A stretch of DNA of 64,000 nucleotides from an uncultured Hungatella sp. (GTDB lineage Bacteria > Bacillota > Clostridia > Lachnospirales > Lachnospiraceae): assembly GCA_947089145.1 (NCBI GenBank), contig CAMUJH010000007.1:34911-98910 (forward strand). The letters are read 5' to 3'. The notes below the pieces were generated by a model. The model was not told the DNA's origin. It did not search any database and was given only the letters and a program-made list of their open reading frames with translations. The translations under genes were made by a program, and so were the position numbers. This document shows positions 25,014-33,928 of this stretch, in pieces; position 1 is the stretch's first letter, and the number at the start of each line of letters is the position of its first letter.

Positions 25014-26720
25014 TTGAAGGTTATATTTATTCTGTCAAAAGACGTTTATAATATTCCTGCTGTAAAAGTTGCAAAAGAAATGATAAAAAGAGGGTATGAA
25101 TTGTTTTTTTATGCCTGGTTTACAGAAGAAATACATATACGGATGTTTCACGAACTTGGGGTCGATATTCATCTGCTTGAGGAGCTGAATGAAGACGGTA
25201 TTAAAGAATGTGATTTTATCTATTCCGCTGCAATGTTGGATAGTCTGCCGCAGCTTTTGAATGTGCCCAAATATATATTTACATTTACTACGGTATTTAT
25301 GGATGAACCGCTTGGATTTGCTGATTTTACATTTACACAGAGAGATATGGGGAAATACTTACAAAGATATGAATATTCCATGGAAAGGATAAATGAAATT
25401 AAAAGCATACCAGGTCTGAAGGTAGGGAACCCTAAATTTGATTTTGAAGAAGATGCTGTAAATCTTGAACAAAATGAGAAACAGATTCTGTTTATTGATG
25501 CGGGCCATTTCCCATTTGGAAAAAAGGGAAAGTGTGCAGTTGCAGAAATGCTATTAAATATAGCAAAGACATTCCCTGACTATAAAGTAATTATTAAGCC
25601 CAGATTTTTAAAGACCGACCAGAATGTGACGCATAAAAATGTGGTTAATTTGTATGATTGTTTATATGAAGTCTCTGGTGAAAAAATACCTGAAAATATA
25701 ATTTGTCTGCAAAATCACACTGACCTGGAGAGACTGGTTAGAAATAGTAGAACAGTAGTAACTACAGATATGACAACTAGTTACTTAGATATTGCTGCGT
25801 ATAACAAAAAGGGGATTATTGCAACAGAGATCCCGTCAGAAGAATCACTGACTCACAATAAAGGCCATGTGAAGCGGTTTTTAGAGATTAGCCACAGAAG
25901 TGGGCTCTGCGTTCCGTATAAAAATATAGTAGATTACTTGCCAAGCGGAAAGAGTTTCTCTGAAGTGCATAAAAGAGAAATGGGAATTGGGGAGAGACAG
26001 ATATCAGTACATATGGTAGATGTCATGGAAATGATCTATATGGATTTTATAAAGAGGGGACGATATCCTGGATTAGAAGCAGATTTTCGAGATGAAAAAA
26101 ATACTTTGACAATGGAGGAAGTAATCAATATTCGTCACATCAAACACCTGTATACGATTATGCAGATTGAAAAGTACAGGATAGAGGAGCTGGATTTCTC
26201 AAATATCGAAAATTTTATTTATGGCTTATTAAAACATCGAAAATCGTTCAATAGAAATAATTATGCAGAATATTGCAAAAAAATTAAGTTAGAGGTACGC
26301 AATACAATTTTAAACAGCAGAGAAATTCTAATGGAAAATGCAATGAAGCAGAGCTATTATTTGCAGGCTGTCTTTGATGCAGAAAGAATTCATTTAGAAG
26401 ATGAGAATCAATATGATGCAAAGGAAATGTATTGGTTCTTATTAGGAAAATATGAGATTAGCAAAAGAGGGAATGCAGAACAGGCTATCAAGTTATTTGA
26501 CAAGTATTTTGATGGAATTGGCAGGAATGATTACGAAAAAACCTTGGCAGACATACAATATTGCATTGAGTCGGCAACATATTGGAGTGGTGTTTGTTGC
26601 TTTGAACTGGGTATGATGGAAAGGGCCAGAAAATATTTTGAAAAGTGTCAGGTTTTGACTAATAATAAGCATAGAAAAGCTAATGAATACTTGAATTACA
26701 TTAGCGAGAGAAAGATGTAG
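25014..26720 (+). CDS. GT-B glycosyltransferase-like protein with C-terminal TPR-like region
   Basis: A 568-residue protein. The first 370 residues resemble CDP-glycerol/polysialyl-type transferases: FILSKDVYNIPAVKVAKEM, ILFIDAGHFPFGKKGKCA, YKVIIKPRFLKTD and VVTTDMTTSYLDIAAYNKKGI, the last being the donor-site segment. The last 120 residues form helix pairs (YWFLLGKYEISKRGNAEQAIKLFDKYF, YWSGVCCFELGMMERARKYFEKC) typical of tetratricopeptide repeats. Translation starts at TTG 25014 with AGAGGGAG upstream. The donor could be the CMP-sugar made by the two preceding genes (inference). Confidence 0.65.
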   Translation: MKVIFILSKDVYNIPAVKVAKEMIKRGYELFFYAWFTEEIHIRMFHELGVDIHLLEELNEDGIKECDFIYSAAMLDSLPQLLNVPKYIFTFTTVFMDEPLGFADFTFTQRDMGKYLQRYEYSMERINEIKSIPGLKVGNPKFDFEEDAVNLEQNEKQILFIDAGHFPFGKKGKCAVAEMLLNIAKTFPDYKVIIKPRFLKTDQNVTHKNVVNLYDCLYEVSGEKIPENIICLQNHTDLERLVRNSRTVVTTDMTTSYLDIAAYNKKGIIATEIPSEESLTHNKGHVKRFLEISHRSGLCVPYKNIVDYLPSGKSFSEVHKREMGIGERQISVHMVDVMEMIYMDFIKRGRYPGLEADFRDEKNTLTMEEVINIRHIKHLYTIMQIEKYRIEELDFSNIENFIYGLLKHRKSFNRNNYAEYCKKIKLEVRNTILNSREILMENAMKQSYYLQAVFDAERIHLEDENQYDAKEMYWFLLGKYEISKRGNAEQAIKLFDKYFDGIGRNDYEKTLADIQYCIESATYWSGVCCFELGMMERARKYFEKCQVLTNNKHRKANEYLNYISERKM

Positions 26721-26730
26721 GGGAGTGGCT

Positions 26731-27924
26731 ATGAGAATATTATTTATAGCAACTGATTATCCTGAACGTGGAAAACCGACTACAGGATTTCCTAATTATA
26801 TCAAAAGAGTTTCTTTGGCGTTAAGAAAAATGGGACATGAACCGCTAATCTTAGCTGCTGGCAGGAGAGACTGGTATAGGGTAGAGAATGAAATTGATAT
26901 CTGGACAGTAGCTGTAGACTGTAAAGATTATAAAATTCCGGAATTATCCTATGTAGTAAATGCATTGAAAAAGAGTTATGCCCTTAACAAAAAAGCTGAT
27001 GATATAATTAAAAAATTATCTGTTGATGTAATTCAATTTACGTCTCTTGAAGGCAGTGCAATATTTTATAAAGGAACTGTTCCTGCTATTCTGAGGCTCT
27101 CTTCTTATGCTAAAACTTATTACAGCTCTTTTCAGACTCTCTCACCGTCTATGGTAGGAATTATGTCTTTGTTGGAAAGATGGTCTGCACGAAAATGTAA
27201 GGTTATATTTGCTCCTTGCCAGATCACAGCATATGCTTTTGGAAGAGACTGTAACAGAGATGTTAAGGTAATAGAGACTCCCTTTATAAACGATGTAGAG
27301 GATTATGATGATAGTTACTTTGATAACTATTTAAAGGATAAAAAGTATATATTGTTTTTTGGAAGCCTGTATGCAGAAAAGGGAATTTTAATAATCGCAG
27401 ACATACTTGAAAGGTTTTTACAGAAAAATCCGGAATACTATTTTGTATTTGCAGGAGATGCGTGCAGCATAGATGGGGAAAAAAGTGACAATTTGCTGAA
27501 GAGAAAGGCGGGAAAAAATGCAGATAGGGTATTAATATGGAGTGCATTGCCGCATGAAAAATTGTATCCAATTATAAAAGGATCAGACTTTGTTGTGCTT
27601 CCGTCTTTAATGGATAATTTTCCTAATGCATGTATTGAGGCAATGTATTTTGGGAAGGTTGTAATAGGTACAGATGGGGCAAGTTTTGAACAGCTTATTA
27701 TACATGGTAAAAGCGGGTTATTATGTAAAATAGGAGATTCAGAAGATCTGATGAAAAAGATAGAACAAGCCGCTTTGATGACTGAGGATCAGAAATTTCA
27801 AATGGGGAAACGGGCGCAGATGCGGATAGAAAGACTGAAGCCGGATTTAGCGGTGAATAGGCTGCTCCGTCTGTATGAATATACGATAAAAAATAGAAAG
27901 TCCACTATTTTCAAAGGAAATTGA
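26731..27924 (+). CDS. Glycosyltransferase, GT4 family
   Basis: A 397-residue retaining GT-B enzyme. The N-terminal acceptor domain begins MRILFIATDYPERGKPTTGFPNYI. The C-terminal donor domain has KYILFFGSLYAEKGILI, FVVLPSLMDNFPNACIEAMYFGKVVIGTDGAS and FEQLIIHGKSGLLC, with the conserved E of the EX7E motif. ATG 26731 is favoured by GGGGAG upstream; a GTG two codons earlier is too close. It overlaps the next gene's leader; acceptor and donor are unknown. Confidence 0.9.
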   Translation: MRILFIATDYPERGKPTTGFPNYIKRVSLALRKMGHEPLILAAGRRDWYRVENEIDIWTVAVDCKDYKIPELSYVVNALKKSYALNKKADDIIKKLSVDVIQFTSLEGSAIFYKGTVPAILRLSSYAKTYYSSFQTLSPSMVGIMSLLERWSARKCKVIFAPCQITAYAFGRDCNRDVKVIETPFINDVEDYDDSYFDNYLKDKKYILFFGSLYAEKGILIIADILERFLQKNPEYYFVFAGDACSIDGEKSDNLLKRKAGKNADRVLIWSALPHEKLYPIIKGSDFVVLPSLMDNFPNACIEAMYFGKVVIGTDGASFEQLIIHGKSGLLCKIGDSEDLMKKIEQAALMTEDQKFQMGKRAQMRIERLKPDLAVNRLLRLYEYTIKNRKSTIFKGN

Positions 27925-27929
27925 AATAC

Positions 27930-29018
27930 ATGAAAGAAATCAGTGTAGAAGGAAAAAGTATTTTGGTAACAGGAGCTGCCGGATTTATTGGAGCAAATTT
28001 GATTTTAAAGTTATTAAAAGACTTTGAGAATATCAAGATTATTGGTATTGATAATATGAACAGCTATTATGATGTCTCGATAAAAGAGTATAGACTTCAT
28101 CAGATTGAAGAACTTGCGAAGTCAGTTTCAGGTACATTTAGATTCATCAAAGCTGATATTGCGGATAAAAAAGTAATCCAGGCGTTATTTACTCTTTCTA
28201 AGCCAGAAATCGTAGTGAATCTGGCTGCACAGGCAGGAGTCCGTTATTCTATTATTGAGCCAGATGCATACATAGAAACAAACTTGAAAGGATTTTACAA
28301 TATTTTAGAAGCATGCAGACATTCTGGAGAGGGTAATAATAGGGGAGTGAAACATCTGGTATATGCATCATCTTCCAGCGTTTACGGGAACAGCAGAAAG
28401 AAAAACTATAGTATTGAGGACAAAGCAGATTATCCAGTTTCTCTTTATGCAGCTACCAAAAAATCCAATGAATTGTTAGCTCATGCATACAGCAAACTTT
28501 ATGACATTCCATCAACCGGCCTTCGTTTTTTTACAGTTTATGGTCCGGCCGGGCGTCCGGATATGGCATATTTTTCCTTTACAAAAAAGTTATTGTCTGA
28601 TCAGGTAATTCAGCTTTTTAATTATGGAAACTGCAAGCGGGATTTTACTTATATAGATGATGCTGTGGAGGGCATTGAACGGGTGATACAGAAAGCACCT
28701 GAAAAACGAGACGGTGCAGATGGACTGCCTGCGGCACCTTATGCAATCTATAATATTGGAAACGGCAATCCGGTCGATCTTATTAATTTTGTAGATGTGC
28801 TGCAGCAGGAACTGATAAGAGCAAAAGTATTGCCGGAAAATTTTGACTTTGAGGTTCATAAAGAATTAACTTCTATGCAGCCGGGAGATGTAGAGGTTAC
28901 TTGTGCGGATATAAGCGAATTGGAACGGGATTTTGGTTTTAGGCCATCAATACCGTTAAGAACAGGGTTAAGAAGATTTGCCCAATGGTATAAGGATTTT
29001 TATCAAAATAAATTATAA
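27930..29018 (+). CDS. NAD-dependent epimerase, UDP-glucuronate 4-epimerase-like
   Basis: An extended short-chain dehydrogenase of 362 residues. The NAD motif ILVTGAAGFIGANL, the catalytic ASSSSVYG and YAATKKSNE (Tyr-x3-Lys), and LRFFTVYGPAGRPDMAYF are all intact. The C-terminal SMQPGDVEVTCADISELERDFGFRPSI is characteristic of UDP-glucuronate 4-epimerases, giving UDP-galacturonate. ATG 27930 has AAAGGAAA nine bases upstream; a TTG at 27921 overlaps the previous stop and has no site. It would supply a uronic acid for the polymer. Confidence 0.88.
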   Translation: MKEISVEGKSILVTGAAGFIGANLILKLLKDFENIKIIGIDNMNSYYDVSIKEYRLHQIEELAKSVSGTFRFIKADIADKKVIQALFTLSKPEIVVNLAAQAGVRYSIIEPDAYIETNLKGFYNILEACRHSGEGNNRGVKHLVYASSSSVYGNSRKKNYSIEDKADYPVSLYAATKKSNELLAHAYSKLYDIPSTGLRFFTVYGPAGRPDMAYFSFTKKLLSDQVIQLFNYGNCKRDFTYIDDAVEGIERVIQKAPEKRDGADGLPAAPYAIYNIGNGNPVDLINFVDVLQQELIRAKVLPENFDFEVHKELTSMQPGDVEVTCADISELERDFGFRPSIPLRTGLRRFAQWYKDFYQNKL

Positions 29019-29029
29019 GGAAATGAAAT

Positions 29030-29506
29030 ATGAAAGAAAGAATGACAGCAGCTATTCTCTTCGCATGCGGAATTATTGGAGGTATTATTGGGACAAAAAG
29101 GATCTATAAGGAAAAATTGGAGGAAGAAAGGAAGCTTTCCAACAAACATCTGGAAATGTTTTTGATGATGAATCAATGGGTAAAGATAATACAGAAGGGA
29201 AAGAAAATTGAAAACTATTTTAAAATTAGGGGCTATAGAAGGATAGCTGTTTACGGACTCGGTTATGTAGGCGAAACTTTGATAGAAGCATTGAAGGGTA
29301 CAGAAATAGAGGTTTCTTATGGGATTGATAAAAAGATCCATAAAGATATTTTAAATATAAATGTTTTATCAGTAGAAGATTCATTGAAGGAAATTGATGC
29401 TGTTGTAGTTACTGCTATTACATTCTATGAAGACATAAAGTTTGAATTATGCAGCAAGATAGATTGCCCTATTCTTTCTCTGGAAGATATATTATATGAG
29501 ATTTGA
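29030..29506 (+). CDS. Small membrane-anchored Rossmann-like protein
   Basis: A 158-residue protein with an N-terminal hydrophobic segment (AAILFACGIIGGIIGT), a helical linker, and a small nucleotide-binding-like module from about residue 68: RIAVYGLGYVGETLIEAL, VSYGIDKK, and DAVVVTAITFYEDI. The same module occurs as a domain in many other proteins of this locus, but here it stands alone with a membrane anchor. It has no recognisable catalytic domain; a regulatory or scaffolding role is only a guess. Confidence 0.7.
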   Translation: MKERMTAAILFACGIIGGIIGTKRIYKEKLEEERKLSNKHLEMFLMMNQWVKIIQKGKKIENYFKIRGYRRIAVYGLGYVGETLIEALKGTEIEVSYGIDKKIHKDILNINVLSVEDSLKEIDAVVVTAITFYEDIKFELCSKIDCPILSLEDILYEI

Positions 29507-29538
29507 AGCAGAGCCCGGAAAGGCGGTAGAATAAGACT

Positions 29539-30912
29539 GTGAAAATAGTCATTTTTGGTGTAGGAGAGATATTCAAAAAATATAAGGATCGCATTTCAAA
29601 AGAGGATGAAATAGTTGCTTTTCTTGATAATAATCAGGGAATACAGGGGAGTAAAATAGATGGAGTACAGGTTTGCAGCCCGGAATCTGTTAAGCATATA
29701 TTATACGATAAAATTGTTATAATGAGTGGTTATTATCACGATATTAAAAGGCAGCTATTTGACTTAGGATGTGCAGAAACAGATATCCTTTATTATGCAG
29801 AATACATTACCCTCCAATATGCCGGAAAGTTAGAAATATATTTTGGAAGAAATGTGAAGCGTGCTGAAAAAAGAGCATTGATTATTACTACGCCATTGGG
29901 GTATCATGGCGGCCCAATGGCATCAGTTTATATGGCGATAGCTTTACAACGAAATGGCTATGAGACAGCTATTGCTGCACCAAATGGCAATAAGCAGTTT
30001 ATAAAGGAATTTATAGAAAAGGGTATTTCATTTTTTATCTATCCCAATCTGCAATTTGCAGATTGGGATGAACTGGTCTGGATTCAGCATTTTCAAAGTG
30101 TGGTTGTCAGCACATATCCTATGATATTATGTGCATTAAAAATAAGTATGCATAGAAGAGTTTCACTTTGGCTGCATGAAAGCAATATTATATATCCTAC
30201 AATGGATTTTTGGAAGGATAAAATCATAAAAGAGATTTTTAATGCCAATTTAGATATTTATGCAGTGAGTAGAGTGGCAAAAAATAATTTTATAGAAAAT
30301 GTTGAAAATTGTAACATAGAAATATTGCCGCTTGGTATTCCAGATGATAGAACCCATACTTTACGAAAAAACGAAAAATTGCGGTTTGCCGTAGTCGGAG
30401 TTATACATCCTGTTAAACAGCAGCTTTTATATTTGGATGCAATTGAAAGATTAGAATCTTCCATACAGAAAGAGAGCGAGTTCTTGATTGTAGGTGGGAA
30501 AGGGGATCGAACAGATTATGCGGAACTGGTAGAAAAACGGTCTGAATCCCTAGAGAATGTTAAGATAATCGGGGAACTGACGCAGGGAGAAATGAAAAAG
30601 CTGTACAGCACAATTGATATTTTGGTTGTTTCATCTTTGCAGGAAACAATGTCGTTAACAGCTGCAGAGGCTATGATGTTTGGGAAGACCTGTATTTTAT
30701 GTGATTCTGCAGGAATGGCGGAATTTATAAGGCATGGAGAGAATGGACTGTTATATACCACGGGCAGTGAATATGATTTGGCACAACAGATATGCTTTTG
30801 TATAAAAAACAGAAAAAAGCTGGATAGGATTGGCAGAAATGCAAGAAAAACATATGAGCAGTTTTTTTCAATAGATGCCTTTGCTGAAAGGCTTAAAAAC
30901 ATTAATAAGTAA
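29539..30912 (+). CDS. GT4 glycosyltransferase fused to N-terminal Rossmann-like module
   Basis: A 457-residue two-part protein starting at GTG 29539. Residues 1-95 are the recurrent module (IVIFGVGEIFKKYKDRI, AFLDNNQGIQGSKIDGVQV). From about residue 110 a GT4 glycosyltransferase follows: ALIITTPLGYHGGPMASVYMA, LRFAVVGVIHPVKQQLLYLDAI, and IDILVVSSLQETMSLTAAEAMMFGKTCILCDSAG with the EX7E motif. The ribosome site is weak (AAAGGCGG). Substrate unknown. Confidence 0.85.
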   Translation: MKIVIFGVGEIFKKYKDRISKEDEIVAFLDNNQGIQGSKIDGVQVCSPESVKHILYDKIVIMSGYYHDIKRQLFDLGCAETDILYYAEYITLQYAGKLEIYFGRNVKRAEKRALIITTPLGYHGGPMASVYMAIALQRNGYETAIAAPNGNKQFIKEFIEKGISFFIYPNLQFADWDELVWIQHFQSVVVSTYPMILCALKISMHRRVSLWLHESNIIYPTMDFWKDKIIKEIFNANLDIYAVSRVAKNNFIENVENCNIEILPLGIPDDRTHTLRKNEKLRFAVVGVIHPVKQQLLYLDAIERLESSIQKESEFLIVGGKGDRTDYAELVEKRSESLENVKIIGELTQGEMKKLYSTIDILVVSSLQETMSLTAAEAMMFGKTCILCDSAGMAEFIRHGENGLLYTTGSEYDLAQQICFCIKNRKKLDRIGRNARKTYEQFFSIDAFAERLKNINK

Positions 30913-30968
30913 GGCACTCTTAAGCCGGTAATGCCAAAAAACGATTAGATGATATGGTGGAGAAATGT

Positions 30969-31967
30969 ATGAAGGCAGTTATCTATGGTATAGGAAAAAT
31001 GTATCGGAGTTATTTTAGCAATGAGGATTTTCTTGAGAAAGGAATATTACAGAGGGGAATTGAGATTGTTGGATTTGCAGATCAGAATATAGAGCTTTTA
31101 GGAAAAATGGTAATTTATCATAAGAAAAGCTTTACGGTTCAATGTATAGATAACTTTCCAAAGGAGTCTATTGATAGAATAGCAGTTACTACAAAACTAT
31201 ATTTTCATGAGATCCAAATGAAATTAATTGAGAAAGGATATAAAGAAGAACAGATAATACTTTTGGAAGATATTTTTACCGATTATTTCAATCAGACAAT
31301 CCATCTCGATAAATTTGGAGGGAAGATAGGAATCGAAGTCGGAGGGCCGTCAAAATTATTTTCTAATATTTATGAGACATGCCTAAGCTGCGATAATGTG
31401 TGCTTTAGTTCAAAAACGGTTTGGATGCAAAATGAGACAGGGTGCTTTACATATGGAGATAGAAAATTGGGAAAAATGTGGATTGATGAAGCTTCGGATA
31501 TGCGTTTGATACCAGACAGGAGCTATGATTTCCTTTTATCATCAAATAATTTAGAGCACATAGCAAATCCTTTAAAGGCGTTAAGAGAATTCAATCGAGT
31601 GGTAAGACCAGGTGGAATCGTTCTGGTATTAGTTCCTATGAAAGAAAAAATGTTTGATCATAACAGAGAGTATACGCTGTTTGAACATATTTTGGAAGAT
31701 TATGAAAGAAATATGGGAGAAGAGGATTTATCTCATTTGCCTGAGATAATAGAGAAGCATGATTATGATATGGATATAGCCTGCGGAGGAAAAGAAAAGT
31801 TTATTCAGCGGGCACAGAAAAATGTAGAAAACAGATGCCTTCATCATCATGTGTTTGAGGAAAACTGCCTAAGAAAATCATTTGAATTTTCTGGTTTAAA
31901 GGTTCTTGATTTTAATACGCTTATGGATAACTGGCTGATTATGGGAAAAAAGCTGAATATGTTTTGA
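30969..31967 (+). CDS. SAM-dependent methyltransferase fused to N-terminal Rossmann-like module
   Basis: A 332-residue protein. The N-terminal 100 residues repeat the locus module (AVIYGIGKMYRSYF, GFADQNIELLGKMV). The rest resembles a type-11 methyltransferase: GIEVGGPSKLF in the SAM-binding place, SYDFLLSSNNLEHIANPLKALREFNRVVRPGGIVLVLVP, then a His-rich segment. The classic SAM loop is degenerate, so activity is likely but not certain. ATG 30969 has GGTGGAG six bases upstream. Confidence 0.78.
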   Translation: MKAVIYGIGKMYRSYFSNEDFLEKGILQRGIEIVGFADQNIELLGKMVIYHKKSFTVQCIDNFPKESIDRIAVTTKLYFHEIQMKLIEKGYKEEQIILLEDIFTDYFNQTIHLDKFGGKIGIEVGGPSKLFSNIYETCLSCDNVCFSSKTVWMQNETGCFTYGDRKLGKMWIDEASDMRLIPDRSYDFLLSSNNLEHIANPLKALREFNRVVRPGGIVLVLVPMKEKMFDHNREYTLFEHILEDYERNMGEEDLSHLPEIIEKHDYDMDIACGGKEKFIQRAQKNVENRCLHHHVFEENCLRKSFEFSGLKVLDFNTLMDNWLIMGKKLNMF

Positions 31968-31987
31968 AAAGCAAAAGGTGAAAGTAT

Positions 31988-33925
31988 ATGAAGCGGATAT
32001 GCATTTATTTGACTTACGACAAAGAAAAAAAGGTTGATAAATATATAGGCTATATGCTTAAAGAATTAAGAACCTGTACGGATTACCTGGCGGTAGTCTG
32101 CAATTATGAAGAGATCTTTTGTGGAGCAGAGATATTAGAAGAAAATGCTGATGTAGTTTTTTACAGAGAAAATAAAGGATTTGATGCCGGAGGCTTTAAG
32201 GATGCGCTGTGCAGGTTCCTTGGATGGGACGAAATTGAACAGTATGACCAATTGATTCTGGTTAATGACTCCATGTTTGGGCCGTTTAGGCCTATGAAGG
32301 ATATTTTTTCAGAGATGGATAGAAGGCCGGCAGACTTTTGGGGATTGGCAAAGCATGGAGAGAATAGAACCAGCAGTTTAGGCTATATAGCGGAGCATAT
32401 TCAATCTTTTTTTATAGTAATTCGCTTTAAGATGCTTCATTCTATTCAATTTAGGGAGTTTTGGAATCAATTACCCTACTTTACATCCTTTTCCGAAACA
32501 ATTAAAAAATATGAAATATTATTTACTAAATATTTCTCTGAACTTGGTTTTACATATGATTCGCTGGCAGAGACTCAGGTAAATGACTCAGAAAATGGTA
32601 TATACAATTATACACAGTATGAGTATATTCCTTATGAGATGATAAAAAAACGCAATTTTCCTTTTTTAAAGAGGCAGCCGCTTAGGGGAATCACCCAATA
32701 TTACCAAACACAGGAAAGTTTCAGAAGAGCAATTGATTATATTGATAAGCAGACAGATTATGATGTCAATTTGATATGGGATAATATTATCCGTACTTTT
32801 AATATTTCTGATTTGCAGCGCAGCCTGCATTTACAATATATTATCTCGCCGGAACAAAGGGAAGGCACATTAGAAAAGACAGCAATTATTATTTTTGTAT
32901 CTCATCAAGAATCTTTGGAATCTATACTGGAGTATATAGCTGCAACAGAATATAATGAGATTTTTTATATTGTTTCGAAACAGGAAGAATATTTGGAAAA
33001 TTACCGAAAACAAGGTTTGAAATGTATTAATTTAGAGGCTGTAAAGTTTTCTCAGTTAGCGGCATTTTTGTCTGGATATAGTTTTGTCTGCTTCTTACAT
33101 GATACGGATTTGACAACAGACAATCGTCCAGGATATATTGGAAAGTCATATTTTTTTCATATTTGGGATAACTTGTTAAAAAACAGAAACCATGTTCTAG
33201 GCATTATAGATTATTTTTTTCAGGAACCAAGACTGGGGCTTCTCATGCCTCCGCAGCCAAACTTTGGAGATTACTTTGGGGAGTATGGAAAAGGATGGAA
33301 TGGAAAGTGGGATTCTGTTTCGAAACTCGTAAAAAGGCTTAGGATTCACTGTCAGATATCCAGACAGTCAGCTCCGTTTCGGGTAACGGATAATTTGTGG
33401 ATTCGCGGATGCATTTTAAAAAGAATAGCAGGTTTTAACGAGATGGAGATTGAGTTGCTGCCGTATCTATGGGGATATCTTGCGCAAGATGCAGGGTATT
33501 ATTCAGGAATTGTTGAAAGCTTAGAGTATACATCAATGAATGAAGTGAATTTGCAGCACTATTTGCAGGAAACCGCTTCTCAGATAAGAAGATACGGGAA
33601 TAATTTCAGAAATTTTCGGGAAATGAAGGAAAATATGCTTGTACATGCATTACAGGAATTCTGCAGGCAGTATGAAAAGATATTTGTTTATGGAGCAGGA
33701 GATATGGCTCGCAGATACAGTGCTTTTATACCTAATATTGAGACATATGTAGTTTCAGACGGCATGGAAAAGGAAGAGGAACTTTATGGAATACCAATAA
33801 GGTTTCTGTCACACATTCAGGTTTCGGATTGCTGTGGAATGGTATTATGCCTGGATGATAAGAACCAGGCAGAAGTGATGCCTTTATTGGAGAAACAAGG
33901 AATTAAGAAGTATTTCTGTATATAA
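31988..33925 (+). CDS. RgpF-like rhamnan synthesis protein (copy 1, AT-rich)
   Basis: A 645-residue protein of the rhamnan-synthesis F family, which contributes glycosyl transfer to rhamnose-type wall polysaccharides. The N-terminal part has ICIYLTYDKEKKVDKYIGYM, FYRENKGFDAGGFKDAL and LILVNDSMFGPF, matching the RgpF domain. A second glycan-related region covers the middle (CFLHDTDLTT, NLWIRGCILKRIAGF). The last 85 residues form the Rossmann-like module (IFVYGAGDMARRYSAFI). It is followed after 3 nt by a clear paralogue; the pair arose by duplication or recombination. Confidence 0.85.
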   Translation: MKRICIYLTYDKEKKVDKYIGYMLKELRTCTDYLAVVCNYEEIFCGAEILEENADVVFYRENKGFDAGGFKDALCRFLGWDEIEQYDQLILVNDSMFGPFRPMKDIFSEMDRRPADFWGLAKHGENRTSSLGYIAEHIQSFFIVIRFKMLHSIQFREFWNQLPYFTSFSETIKKYEILFTKYFSELGFTYDSLAETQVNDSENGIYNYTQYEYIPYEMIKKRNFPFLKRQPLRGITQYYQTQESFRRAIDYIDKQTDYDVNLIWDNIIRTFNISDLQRSLHLQYIISPEQREGTLEKTAIIIFVSHQESLESILEYIAATEYNEIFYIVSKQEEYLENYRKQGLKCINLEAVKFSQLAAFLSGYSFVCFLHDTDLTTDNRPGYIGKSYFFHIWDNLLKNRNHVLGIIDYFFQEPRLGLLMPPQPNFGDYFGEYGKGWNGKWDSVSKLVKRLRIHCQISRQSAPFRVTDNLWIRGCILKRIAGFNEMEIELLPYLWGYLAQDAGYYSGIVESLEYTSMNEVNLQHYLQETASQIRRYGNNFRNFREMKENMLVHALQEFCRQYEKIFVYGAGDMARRYSAFIPNIETYVVSDGMEKEEELYGIPIRFLSHIQVSDCCGMVLCLDDKNQAEVMPLLEKQGIKKYFCI

Positions 33926-33928
33926 ACT